From NCBI RefSeq assembly GCF_003387165.1, contig NZ_QUMW01000010.1, positions 186,001 through 250,000 on the forward strand: 64,000 nucleotides of DNA, given 5' to 3'. Below the pieces are notes generated by a model. That model worked only from the letters and a program-made list of their open reading frames with translations, did no database searches and was not told the origin of the DNA. Each line of letters opens with the position of its first letter. Positions within the stretch are counted from its first letter, which is position 1. Made by a program: the position numbers and the translations under genes. This document shows, in pieces, positions 36,106 to 46,100 of this stretch. This DNA is from Jeotgalicoccus halotolerans (GTDB lineage Bacteria; Bacillota; Bacilli; Staphylococcales; Salinicoccaceae).

Positions 36106-37065
36106 CTATGATAATTTTTGAATAGCTGTTTGAAAAAGCATATCTTCCCGATGACTCGGCAGCCAGCTTTTTTGTTTTTCAAGCTTTCTTAAAATTTTAT
36201 CATTCCCAGTTTTAAAGTATTCATAAATATCACCAAACACAAAATAAACACTCATATTTACTTCATGAAATATCTCTGCTTCTTTCTCTGTGATTTGATG
36301 TCCATCTGCCGCTTTATAGAGTGTTTGAAATGCTCTAGCAAGCTTCTGGTTAAATTCTTCTGTATCGTAAAGTTCATTTTCGTATATCTTCGAAATACTA
36401 TTTTTTTCGATATTTTTTTCAATCCATGCTAAATTACGAGAATAATTAGCTATAATATCACGGTTTTCATCAATTTCTTTCAAAATTCGCGCACTGCCCA
36501 CTTCAGGATCATACATATAGTTCATGGAATCATAAAATTTTAGCTCATCTGTCTTGCCTCTCATTAAATTCCATATGCTTTTGCCATCTGCCGCTACTGG
36601 ATTAAGACCTGTAACTATGCCGATAATTAAATTCATCCATATAGCAAAATTTAATATCGAATCTTCTATGTCAAAAATATATTTTATCAGCAGAAGTATA
36701 GTAATTGCTATAAGATTAAATATGGCTCCGCCTAAGTTCAACCAGATAATATCATTTTTCGTAATGTGGCCGTTTTTAAGCGGTTTATATGCAAGCATCG
36801 CACCAAAACTGAAATATATCGGAATTTTTAAATACCATCTGCCATTCATATACATTCCAGGAAGTCCTGATATAATTGAAATTTTCATACCTCTGCATTT
36901 AGCGAGGAAACAATGACCCAATTCATGAAATATGACGGTCAGCATCCAAACTGTTACTATCAGCATCAGATAGATTCCATTGAAATTCAGAAATATATGA
37001 GCAATTGGTGCTGCTATATAAAACAATACAAGTACTATTAAATTACTTTTAAAAAAGGGCATCAT
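36106..37065 (-). CDS. M50-type intramembrane metalloprotease-like protein
   Basis: The 319-residue protein has about six transmembrane helices in its N-terminal 155 residues. HELGH (His47, Glu48, His51) lies in the second helix and NPVAADG (Asn155, Asp160) in a later one, the zinc-binding arrangement of site-2 proteases. The C-terminal 150 residues are soluble and unrecognised. It lies 22 bases downstream of a membrane-anchored XRE regulator on the same strand, so the regulator may be its substrate (inference). An M50 homologue with a degenerate LDG site could also be a chaperone-like pseudoprotease. Confidence 0.78.
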   Translation of the reverse strand: MMPFFKSNLIVLVLFYIAAPIAHIFLNFNGIYLMLIVTVWMLTVIFHELGHCFLAKCRGMKISIISGLPGMYMNGRWYLKIPIYFSFGAMLAYKPLKNGHITKNDIIWLNLGGAIFNLIAITILLLIKYIFDIEDSILNFAIWMNLIIGIVTGLNPVAADGKSIWNLMRGKTDELKFYDSMNYMYDPEVGSARILKEIDENRDIIANYSRNLAWIEKNIEKNSISKIYENELYDTEEFNQKLARAFQTLYKAADGHQITEKEAEIFHEVNMSVYFVFGDIYEYFKTGNDKILRKLEKQKSWLPSHREDMLFQTAIQKLS

Positions 37066-37087
37066 GATTCATTCCTTTAATTTCAAT

Positions 37088-37636
37088 TTAGGAGTAGAAC
37101 ATGATATAGCTTATAAACATAACAAGAATTAACAGTATCGGAAATAGAAGATATGTGATTACAATATCACTGAGCGATTTTTTCTGACGGATATTTTTAC
37201 CATCGTAAAAATCAATTAATTGACGGTAAGTATGTATCCCTTGCTTATGTTTCATAATTTCCAGAGGTATAGACGCTATAAAAGCTGTGAAGTAAAGCAC
37301 AATTGATGTAATCAACAGCGTTCTATTATCTTGAAGAATAGCAGGTACAAACAAGAAGATCGCTATAATGCTTGAAACCAGCATAATATTAGACCATAAT
37401 CTCCATTTTTTATAATGAGTTTGTTCCCGCAAATTTTTAATGTCCCCTTTAATTAATTCATCTATTGAAACATTAAACAGCACACTGAGCATCATTAAGT
37501 TTTGTACATCAGGATAACTTCTGTTGTTCTCCCAATTAGATATTGTTTGACGTGAAACAAAAATTTTTTCAGCCAGCTGTTCTTGCGAGTGCCCATCACG
37601 CTTTCTGTATTTCTTAATTTGTTTGCTAAGCTCCAT
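37088..37636 (-). CDS. Membrane-tethered XRE-family transcriptional regulator
   Basis: The 182-residue protein has a Cro/CI-type HTH at about 5-62 (HSQEQLAEKIFVSRQTISNWE), a short linker, then three transmembrane segments (about 84-105, 108-130, 158-180). An HTH protein with several membrane helices may regulate from the membrane or be freed by proteolysis. It precedes the M50 gene with a 22-base gap. The start has AGGAGC. It is divergent from isaB across about 240 bases. Confidence 0.83.
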   Translation of the reverse strand: MELSKQIKKYRKRDGHSQEQLAEKIFVSRQTISNWENNRSYPDVQNLMMLSVLFNVSIDELIKGDIKNLREQTHYKKWRLWSNIMLVSSIIAIFLFVPAILQDNRTLLITSIVLYFTAFIASIPLEIMKHKQGIHTYRQLIDFYDGKNIRQKKSLSDIVITYLLFPILLILVMFISYIMFYS

Positions 37637-37751
37637 ATGAACTGCTCCTGTATTAAAAGTAATTAATTCACTCTTATATTAACACCAATAATCTTTTACA
37701 TCCCTATTTTATACTGTCTAAATGCTTTTACATGCTATGATGAAGTCATTG

Positions 37752-37786
37752 AACTGCATAGCATTATAAAATAACGCTATGCGTTA
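37752..37786. repeat. Dispersed TAACGC palindrome, paired copy (first unit degenerate)
   Basis: A degenerate unit AACTGCATAGCATTA, a TAAAA spacer and an exact unit TAACGCTATGCGTTA lie between the divergent XRE and isaB genes. The same pair-and-spacer plan occurs at 47730 and 56888. Confidence 0.7.
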
Positions 37787-37874
37787 CTCCTTAGTTTTTG
37801 GACATCAATTGCAGTTCAAAAGAAATTATGCAACAATTGAAACTTAGCAAACAACCTTTAGGAGATGATTCCAA

Positions 37875-38438
37875 ATGAACATGCACAAGTTAGTGAAGGT
37901 GCTGGCATCAGCGGGAATTGCAGCTACTGTCGTTACAAGCACACAGATTGCAGACAGCAATGACGGCATGAATACAGTCGAAGCAGCAGAATCTAAAAGT
38001 TCAAATTATAAATATGAAGGCGATACAGGATATGGAGATGGAAATTTCCTTCTCAATGATGCTCTTATTAAAACATTGGAAGAAGATGGTGATTTAGCAT
38101 TCAATGGTCATACTATCGAGGCTTCAGAGGCTGATTATGAAAAGCGTGCCGATACAGAGTATGAAACTACAAAAGAACATGATCAGAAATTCACCTTATA
38201 TGACGGAACAGCAACTAAAGTTGTTTTCCCGATTCAAGAAGAAATGCTATCAATTGATGAAGTAACGGAAGCTTACGGAGACGATTACGAAATTGAAGAA
38301 AGCAAAAAAGGAAAATTCGAAACATATGTATTTAAACTCGGCGATCAGAAAAAGAATACCGATAAAAATATAATAGCATTTAAAGTAGAGGACAGCTATG
38401 TAACACAAGTTACAATTGGTTACAGCAAATCTTACTAA
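37875..38438 (+). CDS. isaB: IsaB-family secreted protein
   Basis: The 187-residue protein has a signal peptide (basic MNMHKLVKV start, hydrophobic core, cleavage near VEA-AES). The mature part begins YKYEGDTGYGDGNFLLNDALIKTL, matching the immunodominant staphylococcal antigen B layout. IsaB of S. aureus is extracellular and binds nucleic acids; this protein is more acidic, with many Glu and Asp, which would fit a halotolerant host. The ribosome site AGGAGATG is present. It is monocistronic with a terminator. Confidence 0.85.
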   Translation: MNMHKLVKVLASAGIAATVVTSTQIADSNDGMNTVEAAESKSSNYKYEGDTGYGDGNFLLNDALIKTLEEDGDLAFNGHTIEASEADYEKRADTEYETTKEHDQKFTLYDGTATKVVFPIQEEMLSIDEVTEAYGDDYEIEESKKGKFETYVFKLGDQKKNTDKNIIAFKVEDSYVTQVTIGYSKSY

Positions 38439-38442
38439 AGAC

Positions 38443-38476
38443 AAAAGGAAGACAAAATTATTTGTCTTCCTTTTTT
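38443..38476. terminator. Bidirectional terminator between isaB and the DMT exporter
   Basis: The stem AAAAGGAAGACAAA/TTTGTCTTCCTTTT is followed by TTTTAA. Confidence 0.85.
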
Positions 38477-39362
38477 AATTTTCTGCAATTTGCACAGTAC
38501 GCGGTTTTCTTGCTGTCATAATCAGCACACCGATTCCAAGCAGGACGAGTATCAGACCGAACCATGATGTACTGCTCATATATTCTCCGAGAAAGAAAAC
38601 ACCAAGTAAAGTAGCTGTGAGCGGTTCTCCGAGTGACAGTGTTACAGCTGTGGAAGAGGAGACATTAAACAAGCCGATCGCAAATAGATAATAGGCAAGG
38701 CCGGTTGCTACAACTCCCAGATGGAGGCCGGCTATGATTCCTTCCCGGCTGAAAATCCAAGACATATCGAATACGAAAAGAAAAGGCGACAGCAGCAGTC
38801 CGCTCAAAGTAAATACGACAGCTACTGATGGCAGGGGCGACATCTTCTCGACCACGCTTTTATTAACGATTGTATAGCAGGCAAAAGAAAGTCCCGCTCC
38901 AAGTGCTAACAGTATTCCAAACGGGTCTGCCTGCACCGATCCCTGATTTGAAAACAGCAAAATAACCCCTGCTATTGAAAGCGCAGTCGATACCCACCAC
39001 ACAGCTGCAGGTTTTTTTCTCAGAAACAGCATTTCTATAATTCCTGCCAGCATCGGTGCGCTGCCAATCGCAACAACCGTGCCGATTGCCACACCGGTAA
39101 TGGCTACCGCAGAAAAGAATAAAGGCTGATAAATACCAATACATACGGATGCGATAAGTGTTGGTTTTAACGGCAGATTTTTCAAATTTAGTTTACCTGC
39201 TGCCAGCACGACTATGAGTAAAAATAAACCGCCGATAAAAAGCCTGGTAGCACCAATCGCTACCGGGTGGGCAGAAGCCGGCGCCAGTGCCTGGACTGTT
39301 CCCGTTGTTCCCCAAAGCACTGCAGCTAAAAGAATTAAAAGTGGAGCAATTTGCTGTTTCAA
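38475..39362 (-). CDS. EamA/DMT-family transporter
   Basis: The 295-residue protein has 10 transmembrane helices in two EamA repeats (about 5-135 and 148-285). The start is a TTG at 39362, seven bases from GAGGTG. DMT proteins export amino acids, nucleobases or drugs. It lies downstream of an AraC-family regulator on the same strand, about 80 bases away, so the regulator may control it (inference). Confidence 0.9.
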   Translation of the reverse strand: MKQQIAPLLILLAAVLWGTTGTVQALAPASAHPVAIGATRLFIGGLFLLIVVLAAGKLNLKNLPLKPTLIASVCIGIYQPLFFSAVAITGVAIGTVVAIGSAPMLAGIIEMLFLRKKPAAVWWVSTALSIAGVILLFSNQGSVQADPFGILLALGAGLSFACYTIVNKSVVEKMSPLPSVAVVFTLSGLLLSPFLFVFDMSWIFSREGIIAGLHLGVVATGLAYYLFAIGLFNVSSSTAVTLSLGEPLTATLLGVFFLGEYMSSTSWFGLILVLLGIGVLIMTARKPRTVQIAEN

Positions 39363-39445
39363 ATAAAATCACCTCAGTATAAAGTATGTTACAAATATTT
39401 TATACAATTGTACGAGGTTTTACTTTACTGCCTGCAACATGTTAT

Positions 39446-40144
39446 TTACCATTTTTTAAGCTCTCTGAATATATGCGGCGTGACCCCGGTATTTTTCACA
39501 AACCAGCGGGTAAATGAAGATATATTCTCAAAATCCATCTCTCCGGCTATTCTTGTAACCGACCAGTCTGTCACCGTCAGCATATATTCGGCTTCTTCCC
39601 GGCGAAGCTTATTTATATATTCTTTTACGCTTTTACCGGTTTGCTTTTTAAACCATTTTGAATAATATGACGGATGATAGTTTTCTATTTGAGCGAGTGT
39701 TTCAAGATTCAGCTGCTGTCTAAAATTTTTATTAATATATTCAATTGAAGGAGGTGTTGCTGTTCTAATTTTATTTGCAATATAGTTCGTTAAATTACCA
39801 AGTGCTGCAGGATTCTCGGCATTCTTAACTTCTTCCATCAGAAGATACTTAACAGCAGACCAGCTTTCATCCATATTTTCATACATATCACCAGTCTTTT
39901 CCGGGAGCATACGCTCTGGAATATCCAAGACCAGGAACTCATTACGTTCAACTGAATGGAATACATGATCTGTGTATGGGGCGAGGTAGAAACAATTCTC
40001 CGGAGTCAGCTTGATTTTGTGATTATCTGTTTTTAAATCCATAGAGCCGTGCAGCGGGAACAAAAATTGTCCATGTGTGTGATGGTGAGATGTGACAACT
40101 TCATTATAGATTCTTTTTTCGCATACAATAGCAGTACTCATCAT
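39446..40144 (-). CDS. AraC-family transcriptional regulator
   Basis: This protein has an N-terminal cupin-like sensor (HHTHGQFLFPLHGSMDL) and two C-terminal HTH motifs at about 140-230 (LNLETLAQIENYHPSYYSKWFKKQTGKS and DWSVTRIAGEMDFENISSFTRWF). It would bind DNA to activate nearby genes. Two adjacent ATGs follow AGGAGG; I use the first, five bases away (232 residues), but the second, eight bases away, is equally likely. Its target is probably the EamA gene. Confidence 0.88.
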   Translation of the reverse strand: MMSTAIVCEKRIYNEVVTSHHHTHGQFLFPLHGSMDLKTDNHKIKLTPENCFYLAPYTDHVFHSVERNEFLVLDIPERMLPEKTGDMYENMDESWSAVKYLLMEEVKNAENPAALGNLTNYIANKIRTATPPSIEYINKNFRQQLNLETLAQIENYHPSYYSKWFKKQTGKSVKEYINKLRREEAEYMLTVTDWSVTRIAGEMDFENISSFTRWFVKNTGVTPHIFRELKKW

Positions 40145-40223
40145 TAAAGCCTCCTTCAAAAAATATAATTCTTTCAATCATCAAATCATATATCCAGTAA
40201 AAATACTATTTTTTCTACTTTTT

Positions 40224-40265
40224 TGAAAAAATTAAAAGATCCTGGAGCAGATGCTTCCAAGATCT
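40224..40265 (-). terminator. Terminator of the SDR pair operon
   Basis: The imperfect stem AGATCTTGGA.../...TCCAGGATCT on the minus strand is followed by TTTAATTTTTT. Confidence 0.7.
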
Positions 40266-40282
40266 CTTAATTTCACTTTAAA

Positions 40283-41035
40283 TTATCGAATTTGTATTGA
40301 ACCGCCATCAGCCATTAATGTCTGACCGGTCATATAGTTAGAATCTTCCGATGCCAGGAATACAGCGATTGGACCTATATCTTTTTCGGGGTCTCCCCAT
40401 CTCTTCATCGGTACCTTTGAAACAATCGCTTCGAATGTTTCAGGGTGTTCTTTCGACCACGCCTCAACGCCTGGTGTCATTGCGATAGGGCTGATAATAT
40501 TCACATTAATACCATATTCTCCCCATTCGTTTGCTGCAACTTTCGAGATTGCGCGAATAGCTTCTTTTGCAGCAGCATATGCTGTTTGTGTTTTCTGGCC
40601 TTCCAGTCCTGCACCTGAAGCAAAGTTTATTACGCTTCCTTTTGACTCTTTAAGGTATGGAAAAGCACTCTGCATCAGGTAGAAGGTCGGATAAAATCCA
40701 GTATTAAATGAAAAGTCCATATCTTCCTGTGTCATGTCTTCAAAATTCACTTGTCTTGATGTGTGTGCATTGTTTACAAGCACATCGAGTTTACCATATT
40801 TTTCCACAACAGTATCGACAATTTCATGCAGCCTTTCACGTTCTGTTAAATTTGCTTTGATAAATATTGAATCCGGCGATACTTCCTGCAGTTCTGCTGC
40901 CACCGCGTTACCTTCTTCTTCATTTAAGTCGACAATGGCAACTCTGGCTCCTTCTTTTGCCATTGCTCTTGCCATGCCGCTCCCTATACCGCCGGCACCA
41001 CCTGTAATAATGACTGCTTTATCTTTTAATCTCAT
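40283..41035 (-). CDS. SDR-family oxidoreductase, second gene of a pair
   Basis: The 250-residue classical SDR has TGGAGGIGSGMA for the cofactor, LVNNAH, an Ala in VINFASG that keeps the catalytic Ser, YAAAKEA (Tyr-x3-Lys), and the C-terminal MTGQTLMADGG. It is FabG-like. It lies 28 bases after the other SDR gene and probably forms a two-step pathway with it. No substrate can be assigned. Confidence 0.9.
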   Translation of the reverse strand: MRLKDKAVIITGGAGGIGSGMARAMAKEGARVAIVDLNEEEGNAVAAELQEVSPDSIFIKANLTERERLHEIVDTVVEKYGKLDVLVNNAHTSRQVNFEDMTQEDMDFSFNTGFYPTFYLMQSAFPYLKESKGSVINFASGAGLEGQKTQTAYAAAKEAIRAISKVAANEWGEYGINVNIISPIAMTPGVEAWSKEHPETFEAIVSKVPMKRWGDPEKDIGPIAVFLASEDSNYMTGQTLMADGGSIQIR

Positions 41036-41063
41036 ACTCTTCCTCCAAATTGTTAAAATTTAA

Positions 41064-41798
41064 TTACATTGCTGTTAAGCCGCCGTCAATAATGAATTCC
41101 GATCCTGTAGAGTAGCTCGACTCACTTGATGCAAGGAAAATCACCATATTTGTTACTTCTTCCGACTGAGCCATACGGCGCATCGGAATTTGTTTTGCAA
41201 ATTCTTTTATCTGTTCTACTGCATCGCCTTCAGTAACCATCGGTGTTTCAATCACACCGGGATGTACTGAATTCACTCTGATACCAAAGTGACCAACTTG
41301 CAATGCCACAGCTTTTGTCATCCCTCTGACAGCAAATTTAGAGTCTGTATAGCCTACTGCACCGCCGACAATACCGTTCATCGATGAAATATTCACGATT
41401 GAACCGCCTTCAGCTTTTTGCATTGAAGGCAGTACCGCTTTAATTCCAAGAAATACAGATACCTGATTAATATCGATAATTTTTTTATAGTCATCAACTG
41501 ACATATCAAAAATACTCTTGCTCATACTGATTCCTGCATTATTTACCAGTACGTTAACCGGTCCGAAAGCTGCTTCTGCTGTCTCAATAACTTCCTGCCA
41601 TCCCGCTTCATCAGTTACATCGTGTTTTACAAATAAGGTATTATCACCGAGCTCCGAAGCCAGTTTCTCTCCAACTTCTTCGTTTATATCAGTAAATACG
41701 ACTTTAGCGCCTTCTTCAACGAAACGACGTACATGTGCTGCCCCCATACCTCTGGCTCCGCCTGTAATAATTGCAACTTTGCCTGATAATCTTTCCAT
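41064..41798 (-). CDS. SDR-family oxidoreductase, first gene of a pair (FabG-like)
   Basis: The 244-residue protein has TGGARGMGAAHV, LVNNAGIS, a catalytic Ser in NISSMNG, YTDSKFAVRG and the C-terminal GSEFIIDGG. It is close to 3-alpha/20-beta-hydroxysteroid dehydrogenase-like members. ATG 41798 has GGAGG eight bases upstream; the longer frame lacks a site. A TetR gene is divergent about 115 bases away, likely its repressor. Confidence 0.9.
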   Translation of the reverse strand: MERLSGKVAIITGGARGMGAAHVRRFVEEGAKVVFTDINEEVGEKLASELGDNTLFVKHDVTDEAGWQEVIETAEAAFGPVNVLVNNAGISMSKSIFDMSVDDYKKIIDINQVSVFLGIKAVLPSMQKAEGGSIVNISSMNGIVGGAVGYTDSKFAVRGMTKAVALQVGHFGIRVNSVHPGVIETPMVTEGDAVEQIKEFAKQIPMRRMAQSEEVTNMVIFLASSESSYSTGSEFIIDGGLTAM

Positions 41799-41914
41799 AT
41801 TGATTGCCTCCATATATTGATAGTCTGACTCTCAATATTATTATAACGCTAATTTATCTGATAGGCTAATATTTAGACATGTATTATAATAACTAAGTGA
41901 AAGGGGAAATTTCT

Positions 41915-42547
41915 ATGTCAAAACTGCTGGAAAATAAAGAGCGACGTACACAGGCAATCATCGATGCTGCCGAAAAAATGCTGACTGAAAGCACATGGGA
42001 CAATGTGCAGATGCAGGATATTGCAAATGAGGCGGGAGTTGGGGTCGCAACGCTTTTCAGATACTTCCCGAAAAAGCAGATGCTTATTATCGCAGTTGCC
42101 AGTCAGATATTATCAGAAGAGCTCGATTTCTATCGCAGCGTCAATCTCATGGATGCAGCAGGCATTCGGAAAGTCGAGGCAATTTTCACCAGAGTCAACA
42201 GACTGGGAAATCCGGACGCATTGAAAAAATCAAAGTTTATTGATATATTTGAATCAAATATTGGCGAGCTTGATAACTTTGTAATAGAAGCTGAAGAATA
42301 CTTTAAGATTCGCAATAATATCTCTGATATTGTCAGCCGGATAGTAAACGACGGCCAAGCTGATAAAACACTGCCCTCAGGTGCAGATGTCACAGATGAA
42401 ATTATGACTATGATTAATAACTACAGTCTTTTCGCCCGGAAGCTTGCACTGATGAAGGATATTATGACATTGGAAAAGGAACCAGGCACAGAAGTTCAAT
42501 TAAAAATTATGCGTGACATGTATATGGAACGCTTGAGAAGCTTTTAA
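41915..42547 (+). CDS. TetR-family transcriptional regulator of the SDR pair
   Basis: The 210-residue repressor has an N-terminal HTH (about 12-60: RRTQAIIDAAEKMLTES, then MQDIANEAGVGVATLFRYFPKKQML) and an all-alpha ligand domain. The ATG at 41915 follows AAAGGGG by eight bases. Its divergent position against two SDR genes suggests it senses their substrate or a related aldehyde or ketone (inference). The spacer contains near direct repeats GCTAATTTA and GCTAATATTTA that may be its operator. Confidence 0.88.
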   Translation: MSKLLENKERRTQAIIDAAEKMLTESTWDNVQMQDIANEAGVGVATLFRYFPKKQMLIIAVASQILSEELDFYRSVNLMDAAGIRKVEAIFTRVNRLGNPDALKKSKFIDIFESNIGELDNFVIEAEEYFKIRNNISDIVSRIVNDGQADKTLPSGADVTDEIMTMINNYSLFARKLALMKDIMTLEKEPGTEVQLKIMRDMYMERLRSF

Positions 42548-42602
42548 AGCTGTTATTTTTTACTTTCAAGCGGGTATATAAATTAAAAAGGCGGGATAAT
42601 CA

Positions 42603-43079
42603 ATGAACAGTATTTATAATATAGAAGTTGAAAATAAAGACCACAGCACTTATAGGCTTGAGAAGTATAAAGATTATGTAATAGTTATTGTTAATACGGC
42701 GACAAAATGCGGTTTAAGCGGACAGTTTGATGGTCTTGAGAAGCTGTATCAGCAATATAAAGACCAGAAGTTTATCATTCTCGGTTTCCCATGTAACCAG
42801 TTCGCCAATCAGGAGCCGGGCAGCGGGGAAGAGGCTGCTGAGGCTTGTAAAATCAATTACGGTGTTACTTTTCCTATTCATGAAAAAATTAATGTTAATG
42901 GCGAGAATGAACATCCGCTGTACACTCATTTAAAAGAACAGAAAAGCGGTTTGTTCGGCAGTAAAATTAAATGGAACTTCACTAAATTTTTGATAGACAG
43001 AAATGGTGAAGTCGTAAAAAGATTTGGTCCTAAGGACGAACCAGAAAAGATGAACAGCTTTATACAGGAACTGCTGTAA
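42603..43079 (+). CDS. Glutathione peroxidase-family thiol peroxidase
   Basis: The 158-residue protein has NTATKCGLSGQFDGLEKLY with peroxidatic Cys36, FPCNQFANQEPG with the conserved Gln, and WNFTKFLIDRNG with the catalytic Trp and Asn. It is a cysteine form that likely uses thioredoxin, as in other Firmicutes. It detoxifies peroxides in the cytoplasm. It lies about 55 bases downstream of the TetR gene and may be co-transcribed, but has its own site GGCGGGA. Confidence 0.92.
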   Translation: MNSIYNIEVENKDHSTYRLEKYKDYVIVIVNTATKCGLSGQFDGLEKLYQQYKDQKFIILGFPCNQFANQEPGSGEEAAEACKINYGVTFPIHEKINVNGENEHPLYTHLKEQKSGLFGSKIKWNFTKFLIDRNGEVVKRFGPKDEPEKMNSFIQELL

Positions 43080-43085
43080 TAATAT

Positions 43086-43124
43086 AAAAATGCCTCTCCG
43101 GAATAATTCCGGAGAGGCATTTTT
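43086..43124. terminator. Bidirectional terminator between the peroxidase and second RND gene
   Basis: A perfect stem AAAAATGCCTCTCCGGAAT/ATTCCGGAGAGGCATTTTT with a short loop serves both convergent genes. Confidence 0.9.
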
Positions 43125-43130
43125 CATTTA

Positions 43131-46100
43131 CTATTTTCTGTTGTTATAATCTTTCATTTGATCAATCAATCTTTGCATCTCGTCGATGTAGCTGCGTTCT
43201 TGTTCTTCTTCATCAACTTCATCAATACTCATCTGTTCCGCCTGTTCTTCCCGGCGTTTGTTTTCATCAATTTCTTTTTGCGTAATCACTTCACCTTCCG
43301 GTGTCATGTACTTCTTATGCATATTGCGCGTTTCTTTATCGATATAGCTGTAGAATATCGGAATAACGAAAAGTGTAAAGAATGTACTGCTGACGAGACC
43401 GCCTATAACTACAGTCCCCATAGGTGCAATCATCTCTCCGCCTTCACCGAGACCGATTGCCAGCGGCAGCATCCCAAGCGCTGTCGTAAGTGCTGTAATA
43501 ACAATTGGACGGAAACGGTGCTGGACACTGAGTTCAAGAGCTTCGATTGTCGGTATTCCTTTTTCTTTCTGCTGGTTCGTATAGTCAACAAGCAGTATGG
43601 AGTTGTTGACCACTATACCGAGGAGCATAATGATACCGACGAATGATATTACACTTAAAGGATTGTCGGTAATGACCAGCGCAGCCATAACACCGACAAT
43701 GCTGAGCGGCATTGCCATAATAACGATAAATGGATGTCTGAATGATTCAAACTGTGCAACCATTACAAGGTAGATAAATGCTACGCCTAATCCTATTGCG
43801 AGTGCCAGCTGAGGAATAGCATCACCAAGCATTTCAAGGTCTCCGCCGACCGAATAGTGAGTATCTTCACTGAAGTCTGCTCCCTCAATTATGTCTTCAA
43901 CATGTGTACCTGCTTGATTAAGAGACATATTCGAAGAGTAAGTAACCGTTAATTCACTTGTTTCTTCCTGACTGTCCCGTGTTATCAGCGGCAGCATTTC
44001 AGCTTCTTCAAGTTCAGCAACTTCACTGATTGCAATATAGTCCCCTTCTGCATTTGGAATCTCGATAGATTCAAAGTTTGAAACATTGTCGAGATACTCA
44101 TCCGGATATTTTACATTGATTGAGAGATAGTCATTGTTTGCTTCAACAGTAGACGCTTCTACTCCATTTGAAGCTTGATATAATGCCTGACCGATTTGTG
44201 CAGGCTGCAGACCATTTTCACGTGCTGCATCTCTATCAACTCTGATCTGCATTTCTTCGACCATATCTTCACGGCTTGAAGCGACATTTTCAATCTCATC
44301 GTCTGCTTCCAGTTCGTCAATAATAATCGATTCGGATTCTTTAAGACGGTTAGCGTTATCATCAGAAATTCTCAGCATCAGCGTGTTCGGCTCCGAACTC
44401 ATCCCCGACTGGGACATTGGAATCACATTGATTTCCGCCGACTCATCAAGTGCTGCAATGTCATCTTCAATGTTGTTTATAAATTCATTTGTTGTAACAC
44501 TGCGGTCATCCTGATCCACTAGTGTAGCTGTAATACTCGCTTTGTTTGTTTCTTCCGACATGGACATCATCGGCTGAAGTGAACCGACGTTGCTTAAGTA
44601 CATTTCTATTTCAGAATAATCTTCAAGCTGTTGCTCAATACTTTGAACTGTTTCAAAAGTATCGTCATAAATCGTGCCCTGTTCTTTTTCTATTTCAATT
44701 GTAATGGCACCTTCATCGCTTTCAGGCATTAAAGTCATACCCTGATTGATTATACCTATAATACCTGCTGCCATAAGTAATAAAGTGATAATTATTACCA
44801 GAAAGCGGTGCTGCAAAGTCCAGCGGGTAAATCTTTTGAGTGCCTTCATGTAAGGTCTTTCACTGCGCGCTTTTTCAATATTTTCTTCCGGCGCTTCTAA
44901 AATCCGGCTCGAAATCATCGGTACCACAGTTAAAGCGACAAACAATGAAGCAAATAAACTGAATACCACTGTAATTGCGAGCGGTGTAAACAGCTGCCCG
45001 ACTAAGCCGCTGACAAAGACGACCGGTGAGAATACAGCTGCAGTCGTCAGTGTTGAAGCAATAATCGCCGATGCCACTTCTTTAGTGCCGTCGCTTGCTG
45101 CTTTTTTGGAATCTTTCCCCATGGACAAGTGGCGGTATATATTTTCTATTACAACGACCGAATTATCAACCAGCATCCCGATACCGAGCGCAAGACCACC
45201 GAGTGTCATTAAGTTAATGCTGATATTTGTAAAGAATAACAAAGCAAATGTAGTAATTACCGAGAAAGGAATCGACAGACCGATAATTAATGGCGCTTTA
45301 AGATTTCGAAGGAAAGCAAACAGTATTACCATTGCCAGTACGGCACCGCTGATCAGCGATGTATATACACTGTTTATCGCAAGATCGATATATTCACCTT
45401 CATCATATAATGTCTCGACTGTTAAGTTGCTGAATTCTTCTTCATCCAGCTTTTCATCGAGTACGTTATTGAACTCGGTGTTTACGGTTGATGCATTAGC
45501 ATCGGAAGCCAGCATAACATCGATAGAGAGTGCATTATCCTGGTTCAGTCTCGTAATTGAATTACTTTCCTGTTCTTCAATTGATACATCAGCAATATCA
45601 TCGAGTGTCAAGGTTTCGCCGTCAGGCAGATCAGCAATCACCAATTCGCGCAGTGTTTCAATACCGTCGATATTGCTTACTGTACGTGTAGAAATCGCTG
45701 TGCGGCTTTCTGTATCAACTATAGTTGCGTTTGGAATTGATATATTATTGGCTTCAATCAAGTCCGCAACATCACTCTGGCTCATATTGATTTCCGATAA
45801 AGCATCGACATCAAGATTAACTTGAATTTCTTCGGTTACTGAACCATTTTGTGAAATCGAAGCGACACCTTCTATATTTTCAAGTTCAGTGATTAAATCA
45901 TCAACTTGACCTTGATATTCTGAGACGTTTTCACCGCTTGATGTGACAGCCATCTGAATACTCGGCATCATCGAAATATCAAATTTAAGGAAAGATGGGT
46001 CTCCGGCCTGATCAGGCAGCTGAACACTTTCGAGCGCTCTTGTAATATCACTTTCTACTTCATCAATTGTCATATCATAACCGAATTCTAAAATAACAAC

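Noticed and set aside
41820-41914. Another full copy of the TAACGC repeat in the SDR/TetR spacer
   Set aside because: Only TAACGCTAA matches; the second arm is missing, so it is more likely promoter or operator sequence.
45085-45825. 246-codon ORF opposite the second RND gene
   Set aside because: Serine/isoleucine-rich shadow of the RND coding strand; no ribosome site or domain.
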